The translations under genes and the position numbers were made by a program. This document shows, piece by piece, positions 11,862 to 25,038 of a stretch of 64,000 nucleotides of DNA (its first letter is position 1; each line of letters begins with the position of its first letter). This stretch comes from Heterotrichella gracilis (Eukaryota > Sar > Xanthophyceae > Tribonematales > Xanthonemataceae): the NCBI GenBank assembly GCA_032358255.1, contig JAULBX010029599.1, positions 1 through 64,000 on the forward strand. Direction: 5' to 3'. The notes beneath the pieces are model-generated. The model searched no databases and was not told the origin of the DNA. It saw only the letters and a program-made list of their open reading frames with translations.

Positions 11862-14800
11862 TCAGTAGCGAGAGGCAGCAGACGCCACCTCAGCCGGCGC
11901 CACCCAGTCAGACACCTGCGCCAGGGGGGAAACAATATCCTCCCCAAGCTTGCGGCGCACGACCACCACCTTGGATGATGCGCCTGCATCTGTGTTTGAA
12001 TCCATTGCTCCCACACTGGTTGACATGGCGCTGACCTTCACCTGCAGGGGTCACATGCTTATTTGCTAAAAATTTTGCAACTAAATGGGACCAAATGAGC
12101 CCATTTTGTGCCATGCTTTTTGCTATCTGGCCTTTTCCACTTTTTCATAAGTCGGTTATTTTTAGGGATTTTGCTAGATGCAACCACTGCTCACCTGGCG
12201 CTTGGCTGGGTATGTGGGTCCCTCAAAGAGGTTGAAAGCTGAGGATGCTCCTAGGATGCCATCGGTCACCTCGTAGTCTGACTGGCTGCTGCCCTCAAGC
12301 ACGTGGCTGCCGTTCACAACCTGACATGGATGTACATAGTTAATTAGTCATATGCACTGCACTTGCAGTATGCATTGCAGCAATGCAGCCAGTCAGCCTA
12401 GTATGCCGTACGCCAACCAATCCTATCCAGGCAAGGTTGCAGTATTTAGGGGGAAGAACATTAACAAAGGATCTAAATGCTCTGTGGGCAACTTGTGGTA
12501 CTGCAAGTTTTACCAACGCTCAAACAGCAAGAATGCAAGCCAAACTTGTCTACAACAGCCTGATATACGCATGCGTGCGCGATTTCTGGTAGCAGTGTGT
12601 GCGGCATAGATTGTGGAGTGGAGGCAAGCGTTGTTTGTACCAGCCCATTAGGCAAGTCTCATGGTTGAGTGAAATAACCTGGGGTAAGTAATGCTGATGG
12701 GTTACCCTAATCCACCATCAGCATTGAATTTCGCCATTGCCAAAGGTCATATTGTCCCAACCTTTGGCGCCACGCCCTTTCCGCCCCTCCATGTCTGCCC
12801 CACAATGCCATGGGGGTCAGGGAATGCCAGGGTGAGCAGGTTGATGCCAATATCTAGCCAGGGCTCGCCGGAGGCTGCGAGGGGCACACAAACAAATGTA
12901 TCACGAAATGCAACCACGTAAATCGCTGGCGGCTACGACAAGCACACATATGAAATAGGAACGCAACAATACGATATGTTGATGCTAGGACTTTGGCAGT
13001 GAGCAGTGCAACGCCCCAAACCCTGCACTAGGGCACTGGCACTGCACCTGTGAATACCGTAAACCCTAGGCTAGGGGGTCATTTCCCCACATGTGGACAC
13101 CGAGAGCGAGCAGCATGCCCACCCCAAACCCTGCATTAGGGCAATGGCACCGCATCTGTAAACACCATAAACCCTAGTATAGGGCATTGCTCCCGCACCT
13201 GTGAACACCGAGAGTGACATGTCCTTGGTCATGAGCACCACAGTGGCGCCGGGGCCTCCCTTGGGGTGTGTGGCCTCCAGCCTTGCCATGACACCTGGTC
13301 CCATGCGGTAGGTGGCACCGGGCTGCATTACTGGAACCACGTCAATGTCCTCCTTGCCAGCCAGGGACACTGCAGCCAAAAATAATAACAATCCGTAATT
13401 ACTAATAAGCATTATAAAATTACAACTATACCATCCTACAAAGGAACCACCTTGAGGACGATAAGTGTGTCAGGTGGGGTCATTGCCATCTACATGCAGG
13501 CATGGGTATGGGTTGCAGTTCACCCTAAATCCTAAGACTAATGCAGCCATTGATTGATTGGTTGATTTGGTGCATTTTATTTTCTTTTGGCAAGGGCGAG
13601 TGACAGTTTGCGGCTGGGCCAATACGAGGGTTACACATTCCGTGCACCAATTGTAGGTCTCGGGTACAGACACGGCCATTAGGCTGAGGTGATGGACCAG
13701 GCAGGACCATGTGTACGGCCCTCCGGCTGTTCTGATAACAACTGCAAAGGGCTCAGGGTTGGTTCAGGGCATGTCAACCCTGTACAGTGTAGGTCTGTGG
13801 CAAGGCAGCATGATCATGCATGCAAAGTTTCCCCGCATCAAAGAGGTTAGGGTTGGTTTAGGGTTCAGGGCGAGGCAACTCTGTAGGGTTTACAGCGTAA
13901 GGTCTGTGGCAAGGCAGCATGATCATACATGCAAGGCTGCTAAGGCTGCCCCCGCACCTGTGAGTGTGCCGTTGCCTGCCCCCAGGCCCACCACCAGTGC
14001 TGCCTTCTCAGTCATGAAGCCCACCCTGGTCATATAATTGTTGACCACGCGGGTGTTGCCCAGGTTGGAGAAGTGCGCGTTGACCTGCACGCGCGCCAAG
14101 GGGTTAGGGTTTGGTTGATCGAGAAGGCCTGCAGGGTTTGGCTGGGAGTGGGTGTCTGCCAGGCCTACCAGGCTCCGAGCCTTATGTGAGTGCCCAACTG
14201 CTGAAGGTGGTTGAGGGCGGTTGTGCCAAAGGACAGGCCACTTGCAGAGGAGGTGAACTGCTGTGTAGAATTTAGGATTTCCCAAAGGTTAAGCCACTTG
14301 CATGAGGTGAGTAGTTGTGTAGGGTGAGGCTTTTCATAGGACACGCTACTTGGAGGAGGTGGGCTACTGCTGGCTAAGCATGTTGAGCAACCTCCTGCAG
14401 CGTTCCAAGATCTTTCTGCCTTCGTGCATACGCGTGTGTCAGGCATGCCCCCCGCAGCTGCGCAGCTGCGGGGGCAAATTCTCATCTGAGGTAATCTGAG
14501 GCCGGGTTGCTACAGGCTTCTACTAGAAGTTCTAGCCAGTTCCCGCCCCTATGTTGCAGCAGCAAGGTGTGCGGGCAGCCTCCACGGCAATGTGGTGGGC
14601 ACTCAGCCCAGTACTGGTACAAGCCCTACACCCACGCACCCCACCTGGTACTTCTTGGCACTCAGCACGTTGAACACCGCGTCTGGGTATCCCTCAAAGT
14701 CGTACCAGGCACCGCCAAAGCCGCGGAAGTGCGGGTCAGCCACAGCGCAGGAGCCTGCGGAGTGTTAGGTGACAAGGTGAACAATGTGGAATAACACAAA

Positions 14801-16682
14801 GGAAAGAACATAACAAGATTATAAACAAGATTATACGAACTAAAAGAAGAAAAAAAAGCCAAAGCCAAAGGCGTGCATAAGTTGCGGGAACATGACATAA
14901 TCAACACGTGCATAGCACTGCAGCATAGCCCCGTTCTGTGTGGAACATATCATAACTGCATGGGGCATGGCATAGCAAGCGCATGTGCGGAGCTCCGAGT
15001 ACTCGATGGCCATTGCTGTGACACTCATCGCACCTCAATCACAGTACAGAGTTCTTTGTGGTCACGACATGGGAAACAGAAAGCTTCTGATGCACCTCAA
15101 TGGTGGGTCTTCCAGGGTTTAGGGTTTGGTGCCCTGATCCTGCCGTGGGTACGTAAACCCCAAACCCTCCAACTATCCCACATGTGGCATTCTTGCAGAT
15201 CATGCCGGCCTTTGCACAACCTAGTGTGTGCCTGCTAACCAAGCTTAAGGTGTCTAGAATTCTCTAGAGACCCTCTAGAGGTCGAGACGTGCTTATACCT
15301 ATCGAGACCTTTGGAGTCTTTACTGGTACCCTTTGTGCTGAACCACCATGCATGCATATATATGTGCACCCCTCTCGAGGGCAACAGGCAAGGAGGCAGG
15401 GTAGGGGGCCCGGGCAATCGTTACTCACATGCTGCCAGCGCTGTGTCGGCTTCCGCCCCAGTCTGGCCAGCGGAAAGAGTTATGCAGCAGTCTGTGCAAG
15501 CGCACACTGTGAACTCAAAACAGGCCACTGGGCTGAGCAAGGAACGCCGTCTGCAATTTAGCAGCTGCCGGGATCCCGAGAGCAAGCGACGAGTAGGTCC
15601 ACTAGCCGGGCACTGGTCAGCACACTCGCTGGTTGTCGCGACGGAGTATGGGCCGGTATTGACATTACAGACATCATTCAGCGTGCAGTCGTAAGCTGCG
15701 TTTGTGCCAAGGAGGGTGCCTGCATGCGAGGAAACGGTAGGGGGTTAGGGTATGGGGTGCCTAGGCCTGCGTGCAAGGACACCACGGACATCAGGATCAA
15801 ATCGTCGACCTGCCCGGCTTTCCACCACGCTGCAACGCAAAGTTCGCCAGATGGCGAGTGCTTACTCTGGACCCGCTGTAGCTTAGAAGAGTAGCAGTGC
15901 GCCCACTTGTAGGATACCCGTAGTAGTGCATCACCCATGACAGCTGTGCATTGCATCATCACCGACGACAGCTGCTACGGATATCCTAAGGTGCTAAAAG
16001 TTCAGGCAGCTGGGCAGTAGGCAAAGGGGACCCTGCTCAGTTTCCCTAGCACCCTTGCAACGCACGTCACGCCTTGCACAAAGAACATCTAGGCGTCGAG
16101 ACTCGTCTGAGGTACAGGTCAGCTGACAAGGCATGTACTGCAGGATCCTGCCCAGACCACATGCAGGACAAGGGTACCAAACACACCCACACCCAGAACG
16201 TGAGCTGCACCTCTAGAGTACTGCTAGGAAGGCTGGGAATTATTCTCTCACGAACAAGAGTCTAACAGGGTAGTTGACAAAGGCACTGGGCGCGGAACAC
16301 CCCCGCGGACCGTGTACATCCGTGAGGACTTGTCACTAGGGTGTGGCCCATGGGTACAGCGTGCAAAATACTGTCGACTGTCTGTTTACAAGTAAAATAC
16401 AACTTCCAAACTGTGACCCAACACGGGAACGTGGCTTGTTTGGAGCGTGTGCGGTCAGGCCCGGGCTGGGAGGTTACCCCACACGTACGACGTCATCACA
16501 ATCCTACAACTGACAAAGCAGCTCAATTCCACTCCGCCCACAGCAGTTCCGCTGGTTGGGTGCACGCCCTGTAACACACGTGCTAGTATAGGTGAACCCA
16601 TCGTGATACCCCCCTTACCTACAGCGATGATGAGCAGCAGCGCCAGCCGCGGGGGCATGACGCACAGGGTGGAGCGAGCCAT
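11862..16682 (-). CDS. Secreted protein with root-cap-like (VWD-like) domain
   Basis: Eight phase-consistent exons encode 393 residues: 16682-16619, 15719-15429, 14754-14645, 14084-13958, 13369-13199, 12874-12762, 12320-12195 and 12041-11862. The start gives a signal peptide (MARSTLCVMPPRLALLLIIA). A Cys-rich segment follows (YDCTLNDVC, TSECADQCPA, CACTDCC). The main domain starts ADPHFRGFGGAWYDFEG with VFNVLS, and continues with NYMTRVGFMTEKAALVVG, DPHGIVGQTWRG and a final SDYEVTDGILGASSAFNLF. The DPHF...G...F and GxxGQTWR pair is what I know from the root-cap/late-embryogenesis family and its algal extracellular relatives. It is probably an extracellular matrix or wall protein. The C-tail is hydrophilic with no anchor. 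Its first two exons are duplicated as the gene at 9981-10791. Confidence 0.8.
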
Positions 16683-17091
16683 GCCTTGCTTGGCACTGCA
16701 GTTAGCAGAGGCTGATCTCGCCACCTAGTAGAGGTGATCAACTGGCAACCAGTGATAGAAACAGTGGCTTGCAGCTGCCACCAGCGATGTTATCGTGGAA
16801 GAGGTTTGCTGGGTGGTTTTATCCTCCGTACTACCATTTGAATTCTGTTGAGACCCCAAACCCTAAGGTAGGGTCTCTAACCGTTCGTACCGTTATCAAA
16901 TTCAATTGATTATTATTAGGGCAACCCTGGTTCCAAAAAAACGTTGAAGAACTGCCGATCGTTATCTTGAGGAGACAAGTTGTCTTAGACAACTCACACA
17001 GACTGGTGGGACTCGCCGTCGTGTCCACTACTGTTGAGCAGCATGTCTGCTTTTTGAACCCTGGTGGAACCTAGGTGGGAGCCGTGCCCGT
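16683..17091. promoter_or_regulatory. Divergent intergenic region between root-cap gene and DGK gene
   Basis: The 409 bases separate two start codons on opposite strands and must hold both 5' UTRs and promoters. I see one CCCTAAGGTAGGG-like motif near 16860 and no TATA box I would trust. Confidence 0.45.
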
Positions 17092-20000
17092 ATGGCGTGG
17101 TTCACGGGGGGAGGTCAGGAGCCAACCTGCGAATACCCAGCGTTGACGCTGTGGCAGCAGCATGGTTCGCGTGCTGTGGGGTTGGGGTGCGAAGCCTTGC
17201 ACCTCACCCGCACAGAGTGCGAAGGTGTCAAGGAGACCCTGGGCGTGGGGGGAACCGCCTGCGACGTGCAGCCCTGGCATAGTTCCGTGCTTATCGCCAC
17301 CAGCTGCCTCATCGTGACGTGGTTGTTGTGGTGGGTGACGAAGGCTTTGGCGAGGTGAGGACAGGGGTTATCGTGTCAGGGTGTGTTGTCAGCAATGCAT
17401 GCATATGGACGGCACCTTTGGGAAAACCTATTCAGATACGCCAACCTGGGATGCGGTTGTCGAACCCAGTATAATATCCGAAACCCACATAAACCCATCT
17501 GCTCCAAGTATTCGTGGCTTCATTTTGCACCCAACCCAGGGACAGCCCAGCACATGGCCAGACTAACCAATACCTGCACACATCACTGCATGCACCATGG
17601 CACCCATGACGCTACTCAACTTCTTCTTAGGGGGTAGAAATCCTGCCAGGCTTGTGCCAGTGGTGGCGGCTGAATGCATGGCTGGCAACCCTAAACCCTA
17701 ACCCAAAACCCTAAACCCAGTTGTCCCTCCACGTTTTGCACAGGTGCACCATGGTGGAAGCCCGCAAGACCAGAAGCATGATGGAGGGGCAACCTCCAGG
17801 CAAATCTTAACCCCAACCCAAACCCTTAACCCCAGTGGTTCCACTTCTGCTCGAGTGGCGGAAGCCCCACCAGGCCAGTGGTGGCAACTTCCCGCGTGGC
17901 AGGCAATACTTAAGTCTAATCCAAAATCCTACACCCAATTGCGGACCCACCACCACTACAGGTGGTGGAGAGCCCGGCAGGGCAGTGCCATGCTGGTGCG
18001 CAAGCAGCTGGCCAAACTGAACCCTAAGAACTACCCTAAACCCTAAACCCTACCCCAAACCCTAAACCCAACTGTTTTATCCAATTTTGCGCAGGTGGTG
18101 GAGGAACCGCCAGGGCAGCGCCATGGTAGCCACCGCCACGCTGGTGCGCAAGCAGCTGGCCAAGCTGAACCCTACAGACTACCCTGAAACCCCGCACAGC
18201 TGGGTGGCGCACGGTAACGCCCTGCTGCCTGGCCCCGTGCTCTGCGCGGTGTGCTTCAGGGGTTTTGATGACAGGAGCGAGCGGCTCAAGGTGTGGCGTA
18301 CTGTACCCTCCCCCCAGGAAATGATAGAAATAATTGGTTATTGGCAACCTGAGCCTCAATTCCGGACCCATTGCATGCCTCGCACTACACTTGCAGAGTG
18401 CAGGTGTGCCCATCACGATCTGGCAGTGGCTGGGCGTGTGAATGCCAACCGGTGGATGCATTTTGCACGAGGCATTTATGCCGCATGTACCTGTTATTGC
18501 ATGCTTGTACCTGTACTTGCAAATGTTGCTGTATCTTTTGTCATTATCAGGTGTAGCTATGCAGTCATCATCCTGCATGTTTTCAACTCAGCTCCGGCGA
18601 TTCACCATCAATGGTGCATGCGTTGCAAACCGCAATTCCACATGGTATCCTACCAGTCACTGCATTCCATGTAAAGCACCACACACTGCCGACCGCAGCT
18701 GACACCCGCAGACACTGACTCCACTCCCCACCTTGTAATCCGCCTCCAGATGCCATGTAGCATGCTTCGTGATTGCGTGCGCAGCACCCCACACATCCAA
18801 GGAGATTATCACTCACCACCCTTGCTCACGCCCTTGAACCCAACGCATCACACCCCATTAACCGCACCAGACACACCCCAGATACTTTAAACAACAACTC
18901 TTGCAAGTGACCCACGCACTGACCTCACTCCCCACCCCACAGTCCGCCTCTAGCTGCGATGTGTGTGGGTGCGTGGTCCACCAGCGCTGCGTGCGCCGCG
19001 CCCCTCCCAGCTGCAAGCCTGTGTGCGTAGCCTCCCAGACCCTAAACCATTTCTGGCAGCCAGTGGGGACTACGGTGGAGGACGAGGAGGTGGGTAGGGG
19101 GAGGGGGGAAGGGGGTTTGTGGGGATTGGTGTGGTGGGTGGTGTCAGTCGGGCATTGCGCTGGGGACCACTGCTGGCAGCCGGTGGGGACCACTGTGAAA
19201 GACGAGGAGGTGGTGTGAAGGAAATGAAATATTTACGTCAAAAAGGACATAAATGTCTGAAAATGAGAGGGAGAACTAAAAAGTAATTGAAAACTCATAT
19301 CAATGAATGGTGCTAACAATTGCAAGGAGGCAGTCAGCAAAACAAAAGTTTGCACTGCCTGTTGGTGAGCAGCCGCATGGCATCTCCCCACTGCCATTCC
19401 CAAACCGCGCCCCCGACCGTTCCCCTGTCGGAGCTGGGCGCGGAGCAGTGCCTGTGTGCCTTTACTGCCGCGAGCCTTGTGGTCCCTGTGGTTCAATGCA
19501 TCAGCACAACCATGGTAACCCCCTGTCTCCTATCCACACTGACCTACTCCCGAGCCACATGGGTGCCGCCATTACCCCCACTCTCCACCACCCATCGCCC
19601 CCCCCCTCCCCTTTCCCCCCACTCGCAGCTGTCGGAGCTAGGTGGGGGTGCAGTGCCCGTGTGCCTCTACTGCCGCGAGCCCTGCGGGGCCGACATGTTT
19701 GCAGTGGAGCCCCTGTGGCGCTGCTGCTGGTGCAGGGGCCTGGCGCACGTGCACTGCCACCTGCACACCCACCCGCTGCTGGCGGCAAGGTGCAGGAAGC
19801 TGGTGGGGGGCGGGGGGGCGGCGGAGGGGGGGCGGGAGGGGGCCAAGGGGGGCAGGTACGTGGAGGTGCATTCGAATGATTGCCTCAGTCCCAGCTCTGG
19901 CATTTACCATTGCTTTTCTCGTGGACATTATGGGCAGGCAGTGTGGCGGGAAAGAGCCGGTACAGAGTGGCGGGAAAGAGCCTGTAAGCACCTTTTATTA

Positions 20001-23000
20001 ACATTCATTACTAGCACCTATTGTGTCCCAAAAGACAAAGCGCTTGTTGAAAGCAAAAGCAACACCGTCCTCTTGCCACATCTCATTTACTCGGAACGAT
20101 TTTATAAGGCGGCAGCCCTACCCGTGCATGCAGGCGCGGCAGCAGGGGCCAGCGGTCCAAATCCAGGACCCCCAAAACCGCTGCAGGGCCCCAGAACCCC
20201 ACCCCACCCACGTCTCGCCCCTCCACGCCCCCCGAGCGCATGCCCCCCTCCACTAGTGCGGGCGACCTGCTGGGCAGTGTGGTGCAGTCGCTGGTGGCGG
20301 CGGTGGGGGCGGGGAACAATGGTGAGGGGTCTGTTTCCCCTGCATGGGGAAATCCTAATCTGCTTGGTGTATACTGCATTTTGGTGCAAGCCTTAATGCG
20401 GGATTTGCTGCATGAACACCTGGCTGTAAATCCTGATGAGGGTGCTGGCATGTGGTGGCAGTCGCTCGCAGCCATGGCGCATTTTGGGGCTGGCTGCAAA
20501 CCCTGATGAGGGCTTTTGCTGTCTTGTGGTGGCAGTACATGGGGTTACAGTCAGTAATGGCGAGTACTACAATGTATCATATGAGGGTGGTTGAATCAGT
20601 AACAGAACCCATACTACAGTCACTAGTCATGCAAAATCGCTCGTCAGATGTGGTACTCCAAGCACACTGGCTGACATGCACACATGCCCCTGTTCCCATG
20701 CATGCTTTGGCTCCTCCCGATTTGCATCGCGTCACCCGCACAAGCTTACCTGAGTGTCCGTTCCCCCCCATGCAGGGGAGTCGTCTGGCCCCTGGCCCCG
20801 CACTCGCCTGTCCGCCCTGCACCCAGACACAGTGGGTGACATGGACAGGTGCCCACTGGGTGAGTGACACATGGAACGGCACCCAGAACTCGCCACCTGG
20901 CATGCGGCTCTCTGCGCAATGCACATGGGATGTACTGCTCCATAACAAGCAAAAATCACCCATACGCTTTGGCCTTGGTTCAATTTGCCAAGGTACAAAC
21001 TTTGGTCCCTTGCAATGTAGCATGGCAGGGACTTAAACTGATATACCCTCCAAACCCTCCTTGCAGGCCCCCACCGACGCTCCGTCCTCCCCCCCACCTG
21101 CGTCTCCCCCCTTGCCCCCCGCTCATGGTCCGCCACCGCCCGCGCCTACCTGTCTGACGGTATCGCAACCACCCTGGCACCCAGGAGGAGGTGGGGTGCG
21201 GGTAAACGGGGAGGGAACCCGTGGGAGCACTACACCCTAGGTGCGCCAAGAAACCCTGGTGAAACCCTTGGGTGCCTGGAGGAACTGAGCGCTTTATGTG
21301 CATCCAGATGAAATCCTGATGAAATCCTGCGTGCGTCCCTCTGCCCCCCTGGGTGCGGGCATGGGACCCAAGTGAAACCCCCTCTGTGCCTGACCTCTTT
21401 CCTTCGCCATTGACACCCACGTTGTTATGGACCTAACCCCCTACCGCCTGCACGGGTCCATCACCTCATCACCATGCCTGCACCCAACCTCTCCCTCCCC
21501 ACAGACCCTCCTCCTTCCCCCCTCAAGGCCCCTAGACCCCACCTCCCCCTCCCCCACTGACCCCCGACCCCCCCTGTCTCCCCCCCAGGCCCCCTTGACC
21601 CCTCCACCCGCCCCCTGCTCGTGTTCATCAACACCAAGTCTGGGCCGCAGCTGGGCAGGGCCATGCGCAGGCACCTGCTGAGACTGCTCAACCCGCTGCA
21701 GGTGGGGACAGGGGTGCCTACGGGGTGTGGTGGGGACAAGTGGTGGCATACGCATGTATGGGTGTAGTGTAGGTATGTGTGTGGGGGGGGCAATGTTGGG
21801 GCCATTCCTTGCTGTGCAGGGGGGATGGCGGGGGCCAGGCAACAATATTGCCAATATCAACAAGGTGATAAAAAGAGGACAAGTGATGTTGTCCGCACCC
21901 CTCTCGTTCACACTTGATTGTCACAACATCACCACCACTACTCCTGTTCACAGGTGGTTGGTTGGGCTCCCCACCATAGACCTAGACCTACATGGTACAC
22001 CCTACACCATAACCCTGACCCTAAACTTAAATTTTAAATCCCACAGGTGGTTGAGCTCCCCACCCAATCCCCCGAGCCCGCCATTGCAATGTGGGCAAAC
22101 GTGGTGGGGCTGCGGGTGCTTGTGGTGGGGGGCGACGGCACCGTGGGGTGGGTACTGACCTGCCTGGAGCAGCAGGGGGAGCGGGTGGTGAAGGAGGGGG
22201 GGGAGGGGAGCTGGAAGCAGCCGCCAGTGGCGGCGCTGCCACTGGGCACGGGTGGGTGTGGAATGTAGGGTTTGGTTAGGCTTTGGTTAAAGAACTGCTA
22301 CATATTGGACATGGTGTAACAATGCAACTTGCACTCCTGCTACTGAAGCATGTTCCTCCCCTTGTGAAATTGGGAATGACGTCCCCTGGTGCCTGCACTG
22401 GCGTGGGGTGGCTGGGTCCTAAGGGTTTGCCTTGTAGGGTTGCTGTGTGGCCTATTACTGAGCAGAATGACGTATTATGCACGCTTTTGGCACTGGTTAA
22501 AGCTTCCAGTGCATCCCATCCGCTTCACGTTTTCAAAACCCTTACTGTAGGGAATGACCTCGCCAGGTGCCTGCACTGGGGCGGGGGTGCGGGGCCCTAC
22601 CGCCAGCAAGGGTATTTGGCAACCCTAAGGGACGTGCAGCAGGCTGCCGTGACCCCCCTGGACAGGTGGAGGATCACGATTGGTCAGGAGGGGAGGGCGG
22701 GCAAGGCGGGGCCAAAAGAGGAGAGCAAGATGATGAACAACTACTTTGGGATTGGGGTGGATGCAAAGGTGGGGAAATGGGGAGGGCACGCGAGGCGTAC
22801 AGCAACAAACACCTTGTACCCCAGGGGGTCCATGCTGCTGCATTGTACAGGGTACACTATACCATGGAGGAAAGCCCAATTGTTTTGGATGTTTGTTCTT
22901 TGCTTTTGGAGTTCTTTGATGTGAAATGTGGTGTTACCCATGTCTGCCCCCCTCGCCTGTCAGGTGGCACTGGAGTTCCACGAGCTGCGCGAGAGGTGGC

Positions 23001-24429
23001 CAGGCTGGTTCCGCAGCCAGGTTGGCAACAAGCTATGGTACACAGGGGTGGGCGCAAAGGACATCATCGGGCACGCGTGCATGCACCTGCCCACAAAGCT
23101 GCAGGTAGGGCACAAACCCTACAGCACCCTATGCCCAAAGTTTGATTTGAGGCCCCTTATCTGAAGCCCTTGGCCCTTGAAACCTGACATTGGAAGCCCT
23201 TGACCCTTGCTTAGGGTTTTATTCTAAACCCTAAGCAGTGGTATACCGGGGTGGGCGCAGTGGACGTCATTGGGCACGCCTGCATAGGCCTGCAGGTGCG
23301 GCGCCCCGTCTGCAAACCGTCAACCCAGGACCTGGAACCCTAGATCTTGAAGCCATGTGCTGCTTGGCGAGCTGCCAGCGCGAGTGCCATGTGCACAGTT
23401 AGGCCTGGTCAACATCAATCTTTGTGGCTTGGCCTGTCGATCGTGGCAAGGCACGGTCGCTCTGCCCTGCTGGGGTCCCTGCGAACACACCCAGGCACAG
23501 TACGATACTGCTGCCCAACTAGGCGGGACCCAACTACGCATAAGGGGTCAGCGCTGTGACCTATTACAGTCCCCCTGGTGGGTGCAACCGGTCGCAACCG
23601 ATTACAACTGGTCGCAACCGATGTTGAGGAACAGGACACCCTTAAGCCAGTCCTGTTGTATTCCCCCTGCACCCAACCCACCTTCCCTCCCCCCCAGGTC
23701 GTGTGTGACGGCACCCCCCTGCCCCTCCCCCCCGAGATTGAAGGCATCCTGTTCCTGAACATCCCCTCCTACATGGGGGGGGTGGACCTGTGGGCCTCCT
23801 CACCCACCCCCCCGCCACCCGCCACCGCGCCCCACCACCAGTCCCTGTGCGACGGACGTCTGGAGGTGGTGGGTGTGAATGGCACCTGGCACCTGGGGCA
23901 GCTGCAAGTTGGGCTGGCGGGGGCTGTGCGGCTGGGGTGGTGCAGCAGCGCGGTGGTGACCACGCGCGTGCAGCTGCCCATGCAGGTGGGTGGGGCGGTG
24001 GGATGGGTGGGGGAGGGGGGGCGTACAGCAATATGTGATTGCATCCGCATGCTCGCATGACCATGTATCACACTACCAGGTCCTCGTTAGTATGGACCAA
24101 GCTACCATCTCGCATTGCAGTGGATCACAATACAATGGTTCACATTACACATTATAAAATTACATCACAGTCCCCATCTGATGCATCATCCCCTACCCCC
24201 CCTCCCACAGGTTGACGGCGAGCCCTGGCTATCCCCCCCCATCACCGCCACCATCACCTGCACGGGCCAGGCGCCCATGCTGCGTCGCGTGGGGGAGGGG
24301 AGGGTGGCGCGGGTGGTGGGGCTGGTGGAGCAGGTGCTGGAGGGGGCGGTGGAGGGGGGCACAATCACGAGGACCCAGCACGATGCATTGGCGGCGGATT
24401 TTGCAGCGCGGTTGGGACCCATGCTATGA
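17092..24429 (+). CDS. DGK: Membrane-anchored diacylglycerol kinase with two C1 domains
   Basis: Thirteen phase-consistent exons give 793 residues: 17092-17354, 18095-18290, 18943-19089, 19629-19855, 20134-20321, 20776-20859, 21067-21159, 21589-21701, 22047-22251, 22551-22768, 22964-23104, 23698-23985 and 24211-24429. It phosphorylates diacylglycerol to phosphatidate. An N-terminal hydrophobic segment ([20 protein letters not shown], residues about 63-83) precedes a C1 domain (HSW...LCAVC...[12 protein letters not shown]) and a second Cys/His domain (VCLYC...[12 protein letters not shown]). The catalytic domain has [22 protein letters not shown], and [14 protein letters not shown] built across an intron. 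The accessory domain has [21 protein letters not shown] and [15 protein letters not shown]. The order matches plant cluster I DGKs (AtDGK1/2), which sit on ER membranes. A CPLG...VLPPTCV linker also fits. Several introns contain echo copies of exon edges. Confidence 0.93.
17690..18066 (+). repeat. Three echo copies of the second DGK exon start among CCCTAAA motifs
   Basis: The exon at 18095 begins gtggtggaggaaccgccagg. Copies lie at about 17743-17790, 17846-17885 and 17958-18030. The last is the closest and extends through [11 protein letters not shown] before decaying. Between them lie runs of CCCTAAACCC-type sequence (17691-17720 and 18030-18066). Confidence 0.8.
19150..19505 (+). repeat. 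Echo copies flanking the third and fourth DGK exons
   Basis: The end of exon 3 (ggcagccagtggggact...gacgaggaggtggg, ending 19089) recurs at about 19171-19213. The start of exon 4 (ctgtcggagctaggtg... at 19629) recurs upstream at about 19427-19485, where it would read [18 protein letters not shown] and so has lost frame. Confidence 0.75.
21948..21980 (+). repeat. Echo copy of the DGK exon 9 acceptor and start
   Basis: The sequence caggtggttggttgggctcc is a close copy of the real acceptor and start at 22041-22065 (caggtggttgagctcc), about 95 bases upstream in the intron. Confidence 0.6.
22368..22435 (+). repeat. Echo copy of the DGK GNDLAR exon start
   Basis: It reads gggaatgacgtcccctggtg, with CTGCACTGG following, and lies about 180 bases before the true exon (22551, ggaatgacctcgccagg). 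Translated it would give GND followed by a non-consensus VPWCLHW, so it is a decayed copy of part of the active-site exon and has no acceptor. Confidence 0.75.
23235..23300 (+). repeat. Echo copy of the DGK exon 11 end with its donor
   Basis: The segment tggtataccggggtgggcgc through gcctgcaggtgcgg copies the last third of exon 22964-23104 (tggtacacaggggtgggcgc, ending in a Gln-GT donor). The copy begins about 130 bases after the real donor, behind a CCCTAAGC stretch. Confidence 0.75.
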
Positions 24430-25038
24430 TGCATCTGAGGATGGGAGCTGTGGCGATAGTGTAAATGATATGTGACCCATGCTATGATGCATGTGGGTGT
24501 ATGTATGTATATGCTAGTGTTTGTACTTGTATTGGGCTTCATAGTGTCTGTTTGAGTCCCTCTGTGTGTCAAGCAGTTAGCGTTCTACAAAAATAGGGGA
24601 CATGGTTAATAAATTGCCAATATTGGCTCGTGAAACCTCTAGACAAGGCTTTGCATACCGTATAGACTAAGTGATCAGCTACTCTTCAGCCAACTACTAC
24701 AGTCGTGATGCGGCCTTTTATTAGGTTTTAGATACAGGTGATGTATATACATGCAAGAAATACATCAAGTCAGCACAATTTCTTAAAATATCAGCTCCAA
24801 TCTACCTGTAACAGCAAAATCAACAACAGCGCAGAATTCCGAATGGCTAGCGTACTACGCCCTAGCTACAAGCACATATAGTACAGAGCATTTCTCAAAA
24901 AGTTGCAGTAACGCCTGAAAGTTTCATTAAAAGCACAAACAATTACTCAGGTGACAGGAGAACAAGTAGGGGACCCAGCTTTGCCTCGCCATGTACGTCA
25001 AGTATTGCTGCCGCAACTGCAGCATTGAACTCGAGAGA
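24430..25038. other. Convergent intergenic region
   Basis: This is the space between the DGK stop and the armadillo-gene stop on the opposite strand. It is AT-richer with repeated ATGTATGTAT-like sequence near 24500, and should hold both 3' UTRs. No gene was recognised. Confidence 0.5.

Noticed and set aside
15236-15295. Cluster of restriction-site-like motifs (aagctt, tctaga, gaattc) resembling a cloning polylinker.
   Set aside because: The sequence on both sides continues as ordinary root-cap gene intron, with no vector sequence recognised.
15720-16618. An extra exon (VSYKWAHCYS-like) in the first root-cap gene intron.
   Set aside because: Exon 1 and the next exon already join in phase. 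The similar stretch in the small paralogue differs in frame, so it is probably intron sequence conserved from the duplication.
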